Of a DNA stretch of 64,000 bases, positions 17,454 through 27,203 are shown piece after piece. Both the position numbers and the translations under genes were made by a program. The stretch is from Enterococcus sp. DIV0212c (GTDB taxonomy: Bacteria; Bacillota; Bacilli; Lactobacillales; Enterococcaceae). The stretch spans positions 1 to 64,000 of the forward strand of contig NZ_JAFREN010000010.1 of the NCBI RefSeq assembly GCF_017377505.1, in the 5' to 3' direction. Position 1 is the stretch's first letter. Each line of letters begins with the position of its first letter. Under the pieces are notes generated by a model that searched no databases, was not told the origin of the DNA, and saw only the letters and a program-made list of their open reading frames with translations.

Positions 17454-18452
17454 ATGTGTACAAGTGTTACAATGGCAACGAAAGATCAAACTGTTTTATT
17501 GGCCAGAACAATGGATTTTGCGGTTATTTTAGATGCAGAACCGACGTTTATTCCCAGAAAAAAACTTGTCTTTGCAAATGATGCAAGTGATGATCGTAAA
17601 AATGACTATGCATTTGTCGGAATGGCGCGCCAATTAGATAGTGGAGAGTTTATTTTTGCTGATGGTTTAAATGAAAAAGGACTTTCATGTGCAGCTCTTT
17701 ATTTCTCAGGATACGCTGAGTACAACAGCCAAGATAAAGAAAAACAATACACGCTTGCTCCTCATGATGTTGTGCCCTTTTTACTCTCTACTTGTACAAC
17801 AATCGATGAAGTAACTCAAAAAATGGAAAAGATTCAGATTGAAAATACTGTTTTAGATTTTATTGGAATTGTTTTACCTCTTCATTGGATCGTGACAGAT
17901 CATACAGGAGAAAGTATAGTCATCGAATATACTGAAGAGACACTACACATTTATGAAAATGAGATTGGTGTAATGACGAACAGTCCAGATTATACATGGC
18001 ATACCACAAACTTAAGAAATTACATTGGACTTCAACCTGAACAAAAAACAGAAGTTCATTTGAAAAATATGATCATGAAACCTTTTGGTGAAGGCGCTGG
18101 TGCTTTTGGACTACCTGGTGATTTTACGCCACCATCACGTTTTGTCAGAGCAGCTTTCTTAAAATCTTGCTTACAAGATATTCAGACAGAGTTAGATGGC
18201 GTCAATGCCATGTTCCATATCCTTGCCAACGTTGATATTCCTAAAGGTGTGGTAAAAACAACACAAGCCTATGATTATACGCAATATACTTCTGTTATGG
18301 TAAACAGCTCTTTGAATTATTATTATAAAACGTACAATAATCAACGCATTCGCTGCATCCAATTAGGCAATGAAGATTTTGATGCGACAACTGGGAAAAT
18401 CTGGTCTAGTGGAGATTCAGAAGATATTTTATATCGAAATAATAAAAAATAA
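17454..18452 (+). CDS. Choloylglycine hydrolase / penicillin V acylase family enzyme
   Basis: A 332-residue Ntn-hydrolase with the N-terminal nucleophile Cys2 (MCTSVTMATKDQ), exposed after Met removal. Arg18 and Asp21 (LARTMDF) and a later Asn (MTNSPDYTWH) and Arg (FVRAAFL) match the catalytic set of this family. Family members hydrolyse conjugated bile salts, penicillin V or acyl-homoserine lactones. The substrate cannot be fixed from sequence; the TMDF motif instead of NLDY points away from the classic bile salt hydrolases. Cytoplasmic, no signal peptide. GGGAGCGG lies about 6 nt before the ATG. Single gene with terminator at 18468-18511. Confidence 0.85.
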   Translation: MCTSVTMATKDQTVLLARTMDFAVILDAEPTFIPRKKLVFANDASDDRKNDYAFVGMARQLDSGEFIFADGLNEKGLSCAALYFSGYAEYNSQDKEKQYTLAPHDVVPFLLSTCTTIDEVTQKMEKIQIENTVLDFIGIVLPLHWIVTDHTGESIVIEYTEETLHIYENEIGVMTNSPDYTWHTTNLRNYIGLQPEQKTEVHLKNMIMKPFGEGAGAFGLPGDFTPPSRFVRAAFLKSCLQDIQTELDGVNAMFHILANVDIPKGVVKTTQAYDYTQYTSVMVNSSLNYYYKTYNNQRIRCIQLGNEDFDATTGKIWSSGDSEDILYRNNKK

Positions 18453-18467
18453 TCTGTGAAACTATAC

Positions 18468-18511
18468 AAAGAGAGTAGCAACCTTTTTATCCTAGGGTGC
18501 TACTCTCTTTT
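18468..18511. terminator. Bidirectional terminator between convergent genes
   Basis: AAAGAGAGTAGCA pairs with TGCTACTCTCTTT. It serves the plus gene ending at 18452 and the minus gene ending at 18531. Confidence 0.9.
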
Positions 18512-18530
18512 GATAAGCCTAATTAGTTCC

Positions 18531-19268
18531 CTAATCAACAATTTCTTGTCTTTTACGGACAGTATTTTTCAGTAGATCTACGTACTCTTTTTGATATTTT
18601 TTCAAATAAGCGTTCACCGATTGCTTTTTCTCATCTGACCGACTTGATTCACTTTTCGATAAATTCCCAGCCTTATCTACTTCAACTATCGCTTCATGTG
18701 TTACTGTTGGATCATTCGCTTCTGACATAACGACGTATCGTTTATTACCAGCTTTGACCTTAATCACCAAATTGTCTTTTCTCGCAATCACTCCTGGCTG
18801 GTATTCTTTTAATGGGATAGGATTGACACCTGGTTCCATGATATAAGTTGCATACAGAATACCATCTTCTTGCAAAGTATAACTCCCTGAATCTCTGTAA
18901 TCATCTTGTTTCCAAGAATGTGCAGCCAGATTAGTTAAGTAGCGTTGTTCATCCAATCTCAATTTGCCATTAAAACCAGTATAAATCAACACAAGAACTC
19001 CTATCACCAATAATATTCGCTTGTAATAGCTGTTCCATCTTATTTTTTTAGATAAATCTTTTGCCATTTCCGTATCCTCCCGTAATAAGTTATCAAGAGA
19101 GATACCAAACAAATCGCTGATTGCTACAATTGTTTCTAAATCCGGATAATTTCTGCCTACTTCCCAGCTAGAAACAGTGGATCGAGAAACATTTAATAAT
19201 TCACTTAACTGTTCTTGTGTCAGTTCTTTTTTTAAGCGTTGCTCTTTGATTTTATCGCCAATGTTCAT
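18531..19268 (-). CDS. Membrane-anchored XRE-family regulator
   Basis: 245 residues. The N-terminal 60 residues form a Cro/C1-type helix-turn-helix (LTQEQLSELLNVSRSTVSSWEVGRNYPDLETIVAISDLF). A basic stretch and one membrane helix follow (about 98-115, ILLVIGVLVLIYTGF). The C-terminal 125 residues would be outside the cell and contain beta-rich text and a charged end. This is a one-component membrane sensor layout. The ribosome site AGAGGTGAT precedes the ATG. The palindrome and half site at 19327-19367 are a likely autoregulatory operator. The signal is unknown. Confidence 0.85.
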   Translation of the reverse strand: MNIGDKIKEQRLKKELTQEQLSELLNVSRSTVSSWEVGRNYPDLETIVAISDLFGISLDNLLREDTEMAKDLSKKIRWNSYYKRILLVIGVLVLIYTGFNGKLRLDEQRYLTNLAAHSWKQDDYRDSGSYTLQEDGILYATYIMEPGVNPIPLKEYQPGVIARKDNLVIKVKAGNKRYVVMSEANDPTVTHEAIVEVDKAGNLSKSESSRSDEKKQSVNAYLKKYQKEYVDLLKNTVRKRQEIVD

Positions 19269-19326
19269 GGTATCACCTCTTTCTTTTTTATTATCTTGAT
19301 AACTTACAATAAAAGGTAGCCACTTT

Positions 19327-19367
19327 TCGTATCATTTTGAAATTTCACACTGATACAATTCGTATCA
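19327..19367 (-). promoter_or_regulatory. Candidate XRE operator
   Basis: TGATACAATTCGTATCA (19351-19367) has perfect 6-bp arms, and a further half site TCGTATCA lies at 19327-19334. They sit 60-100 bp before the XRE gene start, as expected for autoregulation. Confidence 0.5.
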
Positions 19368-19451
19368 TGTTGATTTATCAAGGGTTTTAGGGAATATCAC
19401 TTAAACATTATAGCAAAATTTTAATGGCTTATTCTCTTTTTAAAATAAAAG

Positions 19452-19498
19452 AATACGGTCAAAAACTTGTAGAATCTACGAAGTTTTTGACCGTATTT
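19452..19498 (-). terminator. Strong terminator of the aldo/keto reductase gene
   Basis: AATACGGTCAAAAACTT pairs with AAGTTTTTGACCGTATT. A/T tracts on both sides allow termination in both directions. Confidence 0.9.
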
Positions 19499-19513
19499 AT
19501 CTGTCTTCAATTA

Positions 19514-20386
<873 letters not shown>

Positions 20387-20399
20387 TTATGACAAGAAT

Positions 20400-20430
20400 A
20401 CTATAAACGATGAAGTCCACTTCATAGCAA
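20400..20430 (-). promoter_or_regulatory. MerR-type promoter of the aldo/keto reductase gene
   Basis: On the minus strand: -35 TTGCTA (20425-20430), a spacer of exactly 19 bp (20406-20424) and -10 TATAGT (20400-20405). The dyad ATGAAGTGGACTTCAT (20410-20425) fills the spacer. Overlong 19-bp spacers with a central dyad are the hallmark of promoters twisted open by MerR proteins. Confidence 0.85.
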
Positions 20431-20441
20431 GCGGCTTGTTC

Positions 20442-20861
20442 TTAATTTTTGACGTTTACCTTCCAAAGTTCTTCCACGTTATCTGAGGTTACTTCTCCTG
20501 ATTTAAACTTGGCGATATGCTCGTCGTAGGTATCGATTTTGTACTGGAGTAAATCTCGTGTTTGGGTCATTTTTTCTAACTTATCAGTGATTTCTTGTAG
20601 TTGATCATGCAGAATTTGTTTTTGGGCGTCTTCAACATTTCCGCCAAGTTGAGAAAGGGTAGCAAATTCAATCAGTGATTCGATCGACACTCCAGCCTGA
20701 CGTAAACTTTTTGCCAAATAGATCCAATTAAGATCTCTCGTAGTATATACACGGTAGCCATTTTTATCCCGTTTGATTGGCGGAATGACACCCACTCTTT
20801 CATAGTACCGAACCGTATCTGTCGTTAGGTCAAACATTTCAGCTGCTTCTTTACTGTTCAC
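20442..20861 (-). CDS. MerR-family regulator
   Basis: 139 residues: a MerR winged helix (1-70, FDLTTDTVRYYERVGVIPPIKRDKNGYRVYTTRDL) and a long coiled-coil dimer helix (80-120). It belongs by length and by its neighbour reductase to the aldehyde-responsive AdhR/NmlR side of the family. However, it has no Cys at all, so it lacks the sensing Cys described in AdhR and must respond by another route. Two promoters with matching dyads and 19-bp spacers (20400-20430 and 21494-21524) are the likely targets, one of them driving its own operon. It follows the phosphatase gene by 22 nt. Confidence 0.9.
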   Translation of the reverse strand: MNSKEAAEMFDLTTDTVRYYERVGVIPPIKRDKNGYRVYTTRDLNWIYLAKSLRQAGVSIESLIEFATLSQLGGNVEDAQKQILHDQLQEITDKLEKMTQTRDLLQYKIDTYDEHIAKFKSGEVTSDNVEELWKVNVKN

Positions 20862-20883
20862 TTTGTTTCACTCCCTTAATCCC

Positions 20884-21462
20884 TTATTCCAAACTTGAAA
20901 AATCGTGATTGATGATTTCTATTAATGTAAATGTATCATCCTCAAACTCAAATTTCAAAATACAACAATTCCCCAATCGCTCTTTTTGATCCACTTCACT
21001 GGTATGCGCCCAATTCCGCATAAATTGACGGCAAGCTGCGCCATGAGAAACCGCTAAAACCGTTTCTCCAGCTTCTTTCATGATGTCCATCAAGGTTTCA
21101 GACACTCGTTCTCTAAATTGAACTTCTTCTTCTCCACCAAATCCAGCGAAGAAATCGCCATACGGTAATGGTGGATTCAACGACTCACTCTCTGATTCAA
21201 AACGGCCAAAGTTCCATTCTTTTAACCCTTTGACTCTTTTATAGGGCATGTCTGTTACTTGTTCTAAAGTATCACTAGCACGTTCAGAAGTAGAAGCGTA
21301 TGCGCTATCAAAAGTAATGGCATCATCTTTGAAATAATTCCCAGCAATTTGAGCTTGTTTGATTCCTTTTTCTGTAAGTGGCGAATCACACCAGCCTTGG
21401 ATTTTTTTCTGTCGATTGAATAGTGTTTCGCCGTGTCTCATTAGATATAGGGTTTTAGTCAT
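20884..21462 (-). CDS. Histidine phosphatase (phosphoglycerate-mutase-like)
   Basis: A 192-residue member of the histidine phosphatase superfamily. The RHGE motif is at residues 9-12 (LYLMRHGETLFNRQKKIQGW) and the second catalytic His lies in AVSHGAACRQF. The start at 21462 is chosen because GAGGA is about 7 nt upstream and the RHGE motif normally lies within the first dozen residues; the frame to 21519 runs through the promoter region. Substrate unknown. It is the first gene of an operon with the MerR gene and is driven by the second MerR-type promoter. Confidence 0.88.
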   Translation of the reverse strand: MTKTLYLMRHGETLFNRQKKIQGWCDSPLTEKGIKQAQIAGNYFKDDAITFDSAYASTSERASDTLEQVTDMPYKRVKGLKEWNFGRFESESESLNPPLPYGDFFAGFGGEEEVQFRERVSETLMDIMKEAGETVLAVSHGAACRQFMRNWAHTSEVDQKERLGNCCILKFEFEDDTFTLIEIINHDFSSLE

Positions 21463-21493
21463 AAGCTTATCCTCATTTCTATTCGATATTTTT

Positions 21494-21524
21494 ATCATAA
21501 ACCATGAAGTGAACTCCAAGGCAA
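21494..21524 (-). promoter_or_regulatory. Second MerR-type promoter (phosphatase-merR operon)
   Basis: On the minus strand: -35 TTGCCT (21519-21524), a 19-bp spacer and -10 TATGAT (21494-21499). The spacer holds the imperfect dyad TGGAGT-TC-ACTTCA, closely matching that at 20410-20425. It would allow autoactivation of the phosphatase-MerR operon. Confidence 0.75.
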
Positions 21525-21527
21525 GTA

Positions 21528-21562
21528 AAAAAGCTGAACTTTTCTTGTCCAGCTCAACTTTT
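21528..21562 (-). terminator. Terminator of the YdeI-like gene
   Basis: AGCTG and CAGCT pair around a 13-nt loop; on the minus strand TTTTTT follows at once. Confidence 0.55.
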
Positions 21563-21565
21563 TAC

Positions 21566-22132
21566 TTATTCAAGCAACCGGCCTTCATCATGCCAAGCGC
21601 CATACATTTTTTCTGCCTTTGTATTTTCAATCAACTTATTTAAGCGTTTCTCAAACAGTTCAGGCTGCTGTTTATAATTTTGGATCGTATCGATGCGGAT
21701 ACGTCGATAGAGCTCTGGGAATGATAGGAAAATCTCATAGATTTCCACGTCCTCTTTTAGTCGTTCTGCGATCATCTCATCTATTTGAAAAGAAGCTTCT
21801 GTCATATCAGGTAGAACGTTTCTGCCTTGCTCGGTCATCAAACCTAAACGATCCAGACGGCGGACGCGTTCTTTGTTTAATTCAGTCCATGGACTTTTTT
21901 TGGCTCTTGGAGATAAACGTTGTGCGGTTTGGGTATCAGAAATTTTCTTTTTGATGCCATCGATCCAGCCGAAACACAACGCTTCTTCTACGGCATCTAA
22001 ATATTGGATTTTATTAGGTTCAGGTTTGATGCTGACGATGATCCAGCAATATTTTTCAGTTGTGCTATTGGTTTTTAGCCAGGTTCTTAGTTCTTGTCTA
22101 GTGGTTATAGGTAACAGATTATCGATTTCCAT
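21566..22132 (-). CDS. YdeI/OmpD-associated family protein
   Basis: A 188-residue protein of the YdeI/OmpD-associated group, with the family phrases ELRTWLKTNSTTEKYCWIIV near the start, EALCFGWIDGIKKK in the middle and RLSPRAKKSPWTELNKERVRRL after it. The C-terminal half has the second conserved block (Y-R-R-I-R-I-D-T-I-Q). These small cytoplasmic proteins are common in Firmicutes; some are annotated as bacteriocin-protection proteins, but the role is unproven. Transcribed singly with its own terminator. Confidence 0.8.
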   Translation of the reverse strand: MEIDNLLPITTRQELRTWLKTNSTTEKYCWIIVSIKPEPNKIQYLDAVEEALCFGWIDGIKKKISDTQTAQRLSPRAKKSPWTELNKERVRRLDRLGLMTEQGRNVLPDMTEASFQIDEMIAERLKEDVEIYEIFLSFPELYRRIRIDTIQNYKQQPELFEKRLNKLIENTKAEKMYGAWHDEGRLLE

Positions 22133-22196
22133 TTAGACGACTCCTCTTAGTTGATTAGGAGTATTATACATGAATCTAGCTAAAAAAAGAAAAGAC

Positions 22197-24710
22197 TTAA
22201 GGCGTTGCAGCTACTTGCCATAAAATCGCGGCTTTATATTTCCCTTTTTGAATGATTTCATTGGAAAATACATTTAACTGCACGCCTGTATTCTTCGACT
22301 CCCAGCTTTTGCTTATATTGTATTCTCCAGATTCCGAAACTGTTCCAACTTCAATGGGTTGTGCCTCACCTTTGTGTAGCGGTACTTTCGTTGTATCATT
22401 TACTTTATACCAAATTGCCCTTGATAAGACTTCACTTGGATTTTCTTCGCTTGTTAATGGTTGCTCTAATGTTGCGGTCAAAGTCCATGGTGTTTTGCTA
22501 TTTCGTGTATCGCCAATAACCAAAGGAATATCGTATACAGGTTGTTCTTCTTTAATAAAGGGACGAGTTAAATAGGTATCACCAAAGTTTAAACTTGATG
22601 GGAATGATTCAATAAACAACTTTCCTTTAAACTTGTAATATACAGAAATCCCATCGATTTCAATTGGAATGGACGATTCTGCACTAGGAGATTCTATCAA
22701 TTCATAATGTTTTCCCTTGATTCCTTGAATGGCTTTTTGGACGATAACTTCTTTCGTTAAATCCTTTATCTCCCCTACATTCCCCATCAACTCAACCAAT
22801 TCACGCAATTGTTTTCCTGCTTCATTCAAAAATAGAATACGAATTGAGGCATCATTGATTTCCAGTTCAAGATTGAGTACTAATTTACTATTGGAAGTAG
22901 TAACTACCATTGAATAGATTTTGGAATCTGGAATGATGCCCGGCGTTGGGAGTTGAGTAAGATTGACTAAAATCAGATTAGCATCCAATTGTTCATAATT
23001 GCCCGACTGATTAAATGACCATAATTCTAACGCTGATTTATTTATGATTGTTGTTTTCAATTCACTCACTGTTTTAGGATAATCCTTTTTTTTCATGCTA
23101 AAATGATTTCCTTTTAACAAAAACGTCCCATCCGTTACGACTTGATCGTTTTCTTTTTTAACAAAAATCGGTACTTTAATTATCGCTTCGTTGCCTGCTC
23201 CATCTTTTGCAATCAAATCGAAATTAGCTGGACCTAATTCTTTCACTTTACTTTCGATTTCCTGATCTGGTTTTAGCGAAACGGTTATTCCTTCTTCAGA
23301 TGAATAATCATCACTTAATACGCTTAAGAATTGTTTATAGTCGGTCACCTCTAAAATTTTTGAGGCGTCTCCTTGATCAAGTACGGTTAATTTCCCAACC
23401 CCAGATGGTGGCGCATCATCTATTGTATAAGAAACCGAAGAGCCCTCTATTTGCATATAGTTACTTCCTGAAAGATTACTGGTAACAGTTGGTTTGGCTA
23501 ACGATTGGAACCCCTCATTCTTTAGCTTAAAACTCACTTGTACATCTTTATTTTCTAATGAAAGATCCGCTAAATTTACTGCTAAAGAATTACCTGAAAT
23601 TATCGGCGTTACACTTTGTCCATTTACAAGAAATGAGCCCTCCTGATAGACCTGCCCCGAAGTTAAACCAAATGTCAGCACAGGTTTTAATAGATCCCTT
23701 AGTCCACCAGTATACTCTCCGAAATACTGCACAGTAAGTTCTGAGTCATTTCTTACTGCACTATCATCGTTCATTACCTCACCTGCTGGGTTTAGCAAAC
23801 TCAATCTATCATCGTAATAGACCAAAGCTGGTACGCTAGCAAATGAAACGGTGGCTTTTTCAGTTTCAGCTCCTGTAGAACCAGTAAAGCCCCAATAGAC
23901 CAGATCAGTATCAAACGTTGAACGAGGAATTGTCGCTATTACAGCATCTAAGCCTTCAAGTTGGTATTTCAACTGTCCGTTCCCTGATTCATCAAATGGT
24001 GACCAAGTAATGCTAAATTTTCTCCAAACATTGTCTCCTAACTTGAAAGTCGGGTATTGTAATCCGTGATGATTGATTCCTTGGATGCTTCCCCAATAGC
24101 CTAATGTATATTCATCTCTTTTGTCAGGAAATGTATATGCAACATGCCCCAAACCATTATTCTGCTTAACACTCCAATCAAACAAATCGCCTGACTTATT
24201 ATACGTGTCAAATTCAACGACAAAGCTTTTCTTCATTGACTGATATAAGCTAGTTGAAAGAATTTTAGAAGGGTACACTCCTAGAGACATGCCATTAGCT
24301 TTATCAAACTTCTTTATTGCGCTTGGATCATTGTGCATAACAAACGTTACACCGTCAGCATCTCCATCAATCTTTAGAAACATCTCTGCAGAAAACTGTT
24401 TCGTCAAATTTAACTTCATATCTTCTACCGAAAAAATCGAGCCCTTCTGGTTCGTTGCTTTTTCGGTGATGATTACTTTATTATCTACTACTTTACTATT
24501 TGCTCCACTTGGTACTTGGAACAGATCATCTAACGGAATACCTGGAACTGTACTATCAGAGAAATTACTTCTATTTTGAATACGTTCAGATTGATCCTGT
24601 TTTTCTCCCGATAGTGCTTTTATTTTCGTTGTACGACTTATAGCGATAAATAGACATAATATAAATAGTAGAACCAACCCGCTCATCAGCGTTATTTTTA
24701 TTTTTTTCAT
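22197..24710 (-). CDS. WxL surface protein with L-type lectin domain
   Basis: 837 residues. The start is taken at ATG 24710 (AAAGGG 9 nt upstream) rather than GTG 24719. Residues 5-27 are a signal peptide or anchor. Residues 50-290 resemble a legume-type (L-type) lectin sandwich (DGDADGVTFVMHNDP, NNGLGHVAYTFP, RKFSITWSPFDESGNGQLKYQLEG). Ig-like modules follow. The C-terminal 190 residues form a WxL domain with both motifs (PWTLTATL and AILWQVAATP). WxL domains bind peptidoglycan non-covalently, so this would display a carbohydrate-binding lectin on the wall. Last gene of WxL cluster 1. Confidence 0.9.
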   Translation of the reverse strand: MKKIKITLMSGLVLLFILCLFIAISRTTKIKALSGEKQDQSERIQNRSNFSDSTVPGIPLDDLFQVPSGANSKVVDNKVIITEKATNQKGSIFSVEDMKLNLTKQFSAEMFLKIDGDADGVTFVMHNDPSAIKKFDKANGMSLGVYPSKILSTSLYQSMKKSFVVEFDTYNKSGDLFDWSVKQNNGLGHVAYTFPDKRDEYTLGYWGSIQGINHHGLQYPTFKLGDNVWRKFSITWSPFDESGNGQLKYQLEGLDAVIATIPRSTFDTDLVYWGFTGSTGAETEKATVSFASVPALVYYDDRLSLLNPAGEVMNDDSAVRNDSELTVQYFGEYTGGLRDLLKPVLTFGLTSGQVYQEGSFLVNGQSVTPIISGNSLAVNLADLSLENKDVQVSFKLKNEGFQSLAKPTVTSNLSGSNYMQIEGSSVSYTIDDAPPSGVGKLTVLDQGDASKILEVTDYKQFLSVLSDDYSSEEGITVSLKPDQEIESKVKELGPANFDLIAKDGAGNEAIIKVPIFVKKENDQVVTDGTFLLKGNHFSMKKKDYPKTVSELKTTIINKSALELWSFNQSGNYEQLDANLILVNLTQLPTPGIIPDSKIYSMVVTTSNSKLVLNLELEINDASIRILFLNEAGKQLRELVELMGNVGEIKDLTKEVIVQKAIQGIKGKHYELIESPSAESSIPIEIDGISVYYKFKGKLFIESFPSSLNFGDTYLTRPFIKEEQPVYDIPLVIGDTRNSKTPWTLTATLEQPLTSEENPSEVLSRAIWYKVNDTTKVPLHKGEAQPIEVGTVSESGEYNISKSWESKNTGVQLNVFSNEIIQKGKYKAAILWQVAATP

Positions 24711-24741
24711 GCACTGCACCCTTTCTATAAGGATTTATAAT

Positions 24742-25764
24742 TTATCTCTTCCTTTTAAATATGAATAACCCTATGCTAAAACAGATCGTCAGTAGTGTTA
24801 TTATTACCATGAGCCACCTAGTATCAAAGTTACGAGTAGTCTTTTTCTGGGCAGGCTGTTTGATTTTTTGTGCGGCTACTTTCGATAATGTAAAGTTTTT
24901 CACCCAAGTCCAAGTCCAGCCATTCTCTGTAGTGATTTGAATATTTGCTGTATATTCACCCGCAGTTATTTCGTTATTAGATAAAAAAACTGGCAAATCG
25001 ATCATTGAGTTTGGTGCCATTCTCATATTATTTTTCTGTAATTCAAATAAATTTCTTGTTTTTCCTTTTTCATTGATACGGATTTTTGCTGTCATATTTT
25101 CCAAAAAAATCCCTTTTGTATTGGATAGATTCACAAATAATGTATAGCTTCCTTCTTTTAATTTTAGGGAGATATCATTTAATTTCAGCTCAGGTGTTAC
25201 TTTTTTTACATCCGATTCATGGAGCAATACACCAATCAAAAAGGCGAATTTATTAACAATTGCATTTTGTTCATTTTGCTCTTGCTTTTCTTGAAGTACG
25301 GGTTTCAACTGGATGCCACCTGCAACATACCCTTCAAAATTAGTTACTGGCATAGTTAGGTCAAATGCAATTACCTCACTACTATTTGCTGGAATCACGA
25401 CTTCATCCGGTCCTTTGATAATTTCGGCTAAATCATATTTTAGTGATGCGTCTTTTTTTAACTCATTCGGTCCATATTCAATAACACCATTCCCATTTGT
25501 TTTAGCACTGTTGATTCGAATCTCGACGTTCATTGCTTGATTCGATGTATTATTTACTTTTAAATGGATCGTTTGAGTTTGGCCTGCTTTCATTAAAAGG
25601 TCATAATATCCGACTTCTTTATCGACTTGGTTTTCAGGAAATAGAATCTCATAGGAAAATCCACTGATCTCATTGGTCGTATCTTCTTCCGCAAAACTAA
25701 TACTAGGATATAGAAATAGAAACAAAATCGCTAATAGTCCCGAATAGATTCTCTTTTTTTTCAT
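24742..25764 (-). CDS. DUF916/DUF3324 WxL-interacting protein
   Basis: 340 residues: signal peptide (1-25), DUF916 (about 35-160, SYEILFPENQVDKEVGYYDLLMKAGQTQTI), DUF3324 (about 170-300) and a C-terminal membrane helix with a basic tail (LIFKRKR-like KRKR end). This is the WxL-interacting protein class, reported to bind peptidoglycan and host proteins and to pair with WxL proteins. It lies between the lectin-WxL gene (31 nt) and the small WxL gene in cluster 1. Paralogous to the genes at 27204 and 36676. Confidence 0.92.
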   Translation of the reverse strand: MKKKRIYSGLLAILFLFLYPSISFAEEDTTNEISGFSYEILFPENQVDKEVGYYDLLMKAGQTQTIHLKVNNTSNQAMNVEIRINSAKTNGNGVIEYGPNELKKDASLKYDLAEIIKGPDEVVIPANSSEVIAFDLTMPVTNFEGYVAGGIQLKPVLQEKQEQNEQNAIVNKFAFLIGVLLHESDVKKVTPELKLNDISLKLKEGSYTLFVNLSNTKGIFLENMTAKIRINEKGKTRNLFELQKNNMRMAPNSMIDLPVFLSNNEITAGEYTANIQITTENGWTWTWVKNFTLSKVAAQKIKQPAQKKTTRNFDTRWLMVIITLLTICFSIGLFIFKRKR

Positions 25765-25860
25765 TGGTTCCTAACCTCTTAATTCATTTTTTAATGAACA
25801 ACTTATAACAATAACTCTCTACCCAACCTATATTCATGCAGTTTTATTTTTTTCTAGTTA

Positions 25861-26574
25861 TTAAGGTTGTAAATCATCTAACGTCCATGTTACATACCCT
25901 GTAAATGACTCTCCTGCTGCTTGATCTGCTTTGGCATCTGTTACAACTAATTTAGCATCTTTAATCAATGTTGCCACGCCGCCTTTAACATCATTTGCTG
26001 CTTTTTTCTCTAAAACAGCTTGACCAGTTGTTTCGCCAGCTACTAAAGTCATTGCTTTCACTTTACCATCACCAAGTGTAATTCCTGCATTTGGATCTAA
26101 TGTTCCTAAGCTTCCTGAAGCTTCTGGTTTATTTGGAATGTAGTCATTGTCTTCACCAATCGTGTCACCAATCATGTATGATTGTGCATCACTTAAAGCG
26201 AACGTTAATTTTGAAGCCAATGATTTCGAACCGTCTGTTGATTTCAGTTCAGATAAGCTAGCTTTTAACGCCCAAGGAGTGGATGCCGTTTTTCTGTCAT
26301 CATTGACAATCAAATATTGGTTACCTTGGATCACATTACTAAATGTTGCTGAATTTCCAACAGCTTTTTGTTCCCCAAATTGAAAACTTGATGGTTTCCA
26401 AACAAGTGCTAAGTTATCTTTATATGGTTTGTTTTCCCCTTGAACTGTTGGTTCATCCGATTTAAAATTGACCCCAACATCTGTTTTATCATCAAAAGAT
26501 TTCGCATCCGCTGTATTTGCAAATAACAACAAAGTTGCTGCTGATAATAAAGTAATCATTACTGTTTTTTTCAT
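25861..26574 (-). CDS. WxL domain surface protein
   Basis: 237 residues consisting of a signal peptide (1-25, ending ADA) and one WxL domain. Both motifs are present (PWALKASLSEL and VTWTLDDLQP), with the C-terminal motif at the extreme end as usual. Start at 26574, because AAAGGATGG lies 8 nt upstream; the longer frame to 26598 overlaps the ribosome site. It is the core cell-wall-binding unit of cluster 1. Confidence 0.92.
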   Translation of the reverse strand: MKKTVMITLLSAATLLLFANTADAKSFDDKTDVGVNFKSDEPTVQGENKPYKDNLALVWKPSSFQFGEQKAVGNSATFSNVIQGNQYLIVNDDRKTASTPWALKASLSELKSTDGSKSLASKLTFALSDAQSYMIGDTIGEDNDYIPNKPEASGSLGTLDPNAGITLGDGKVKAMTLVAGETTGQAVLEKKAANDVKGGVATLIKDAKLVVTDAKADQAAGESFTGYVTWTLDDLQP

Positions 26575-26642
26575 TTTTATACCATCCTTTAATAGCATAA
26601 ATATAGTTTGGTGACAGTTACTGTTATAAGTTGTTCATAAAA

Positions 26643-26867
26643 TTATTTTAAAAGTTCTATTTGCTCTCGTAAGAGTGTGAATAAATAAGTAATCAAGCCT
26701 AAACTAGTTAATGTAATAAACAGTAAGCTGAAATTTAGAAGTAATCCTTGTTTCTTTTTTCTTAACTTTTTGATTAGAAATACATCTCTTGCCAAAGTGG
26801 TCAAAAATACTAATAGCGACACAATTGCAATGCCTCCCAATATAAAAATCCATAAATAATCAATCAT
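26643..26867 (-). CDS. Small two-helix membrane protein of WxL cluster 1
   Basis: 74 residues with two hydrophobic helices (about 3-25 and 45-66) separated by a Lys-rich loop (KKLRKKKQG), so both ends should face outside. GGATGGGG lies before the ATG. It stands between the LPSTG gene (14 nt) and the WxL gene. I do not recognise a family. A role in membrane placement of the WxL complex is only inference. Confidence 0.65.
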   Translation of the reverse strand: MIDYLWIFILGGIAIVSLLVFLTTLARDVFLIKKLRKKKQGLLLNFSLLFITLTSLGLITYLFTLLREQIELLK

Positions 26868-26881
26868 TTTATTTCCCCATC

Positions 26882-27202
26882 CTATAATTTAGTTAACATA
26901 ATATTTTTCAAACTATAAACTCCGACTAAAATAATAAGTACTGAACAGCCTATAAGTGTCCAAATCAAGGAAGTAATTAAATCCCCAGTAGAAGGCAGCT
27001 TGCCTTTGTGAGTAATCGACAGATTTCCTTCTGGCAAATACAAACCTTCAATAATCGGTTCTTTAAGCGTCGGGGCTTCACTTTTAAAAAAAGTGATCTT
27101 TAAATCTGTTGTATCAGATTTACTAACTGCTTCTGCGGTCCCCCACATTTCACCTCCCAAGATTGTAGTCAGAAAAAATATTAGTACAATATATTTTTTC
27201 AT
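26882..27202 (-). CDS. Short LPXTG protein of WxL cluster 1
   Basis: 106 residues: signal peptide (1-25), a short extracellular part of about 45 residues, the sortase motif LPSTG (about residues 68-72), a hydrophobic helix and a short basic end. Short LPXTG proteins of this kind accompany WxL and DUF916 genes in enterococci and lactobacilli and may anchor the complex. It starts 1 nt after the stop of the 27204 gene, so translation is probably coupled. Confidence 0.88.
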   Translation of the reverse strand: MKKYIVLIFFLTTILGGEMWGTAEAVSKSDTTDLKITFFKSEAPTLKEPIIEGLYLPEGNLSITHKGKLPSTGDLITSLIWTLIGCSVLIILVGVYSLKNIMLTKL

Positions 27203-27203
27203 C

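Noticed and set aside
17454..18452. Specific bile salt hydrolase assignment
   Set aside because: The catalytic set fits the whole Ntn family, and the TMDF motif does not favour classic bile salt hydrolases, so only the family name is given.
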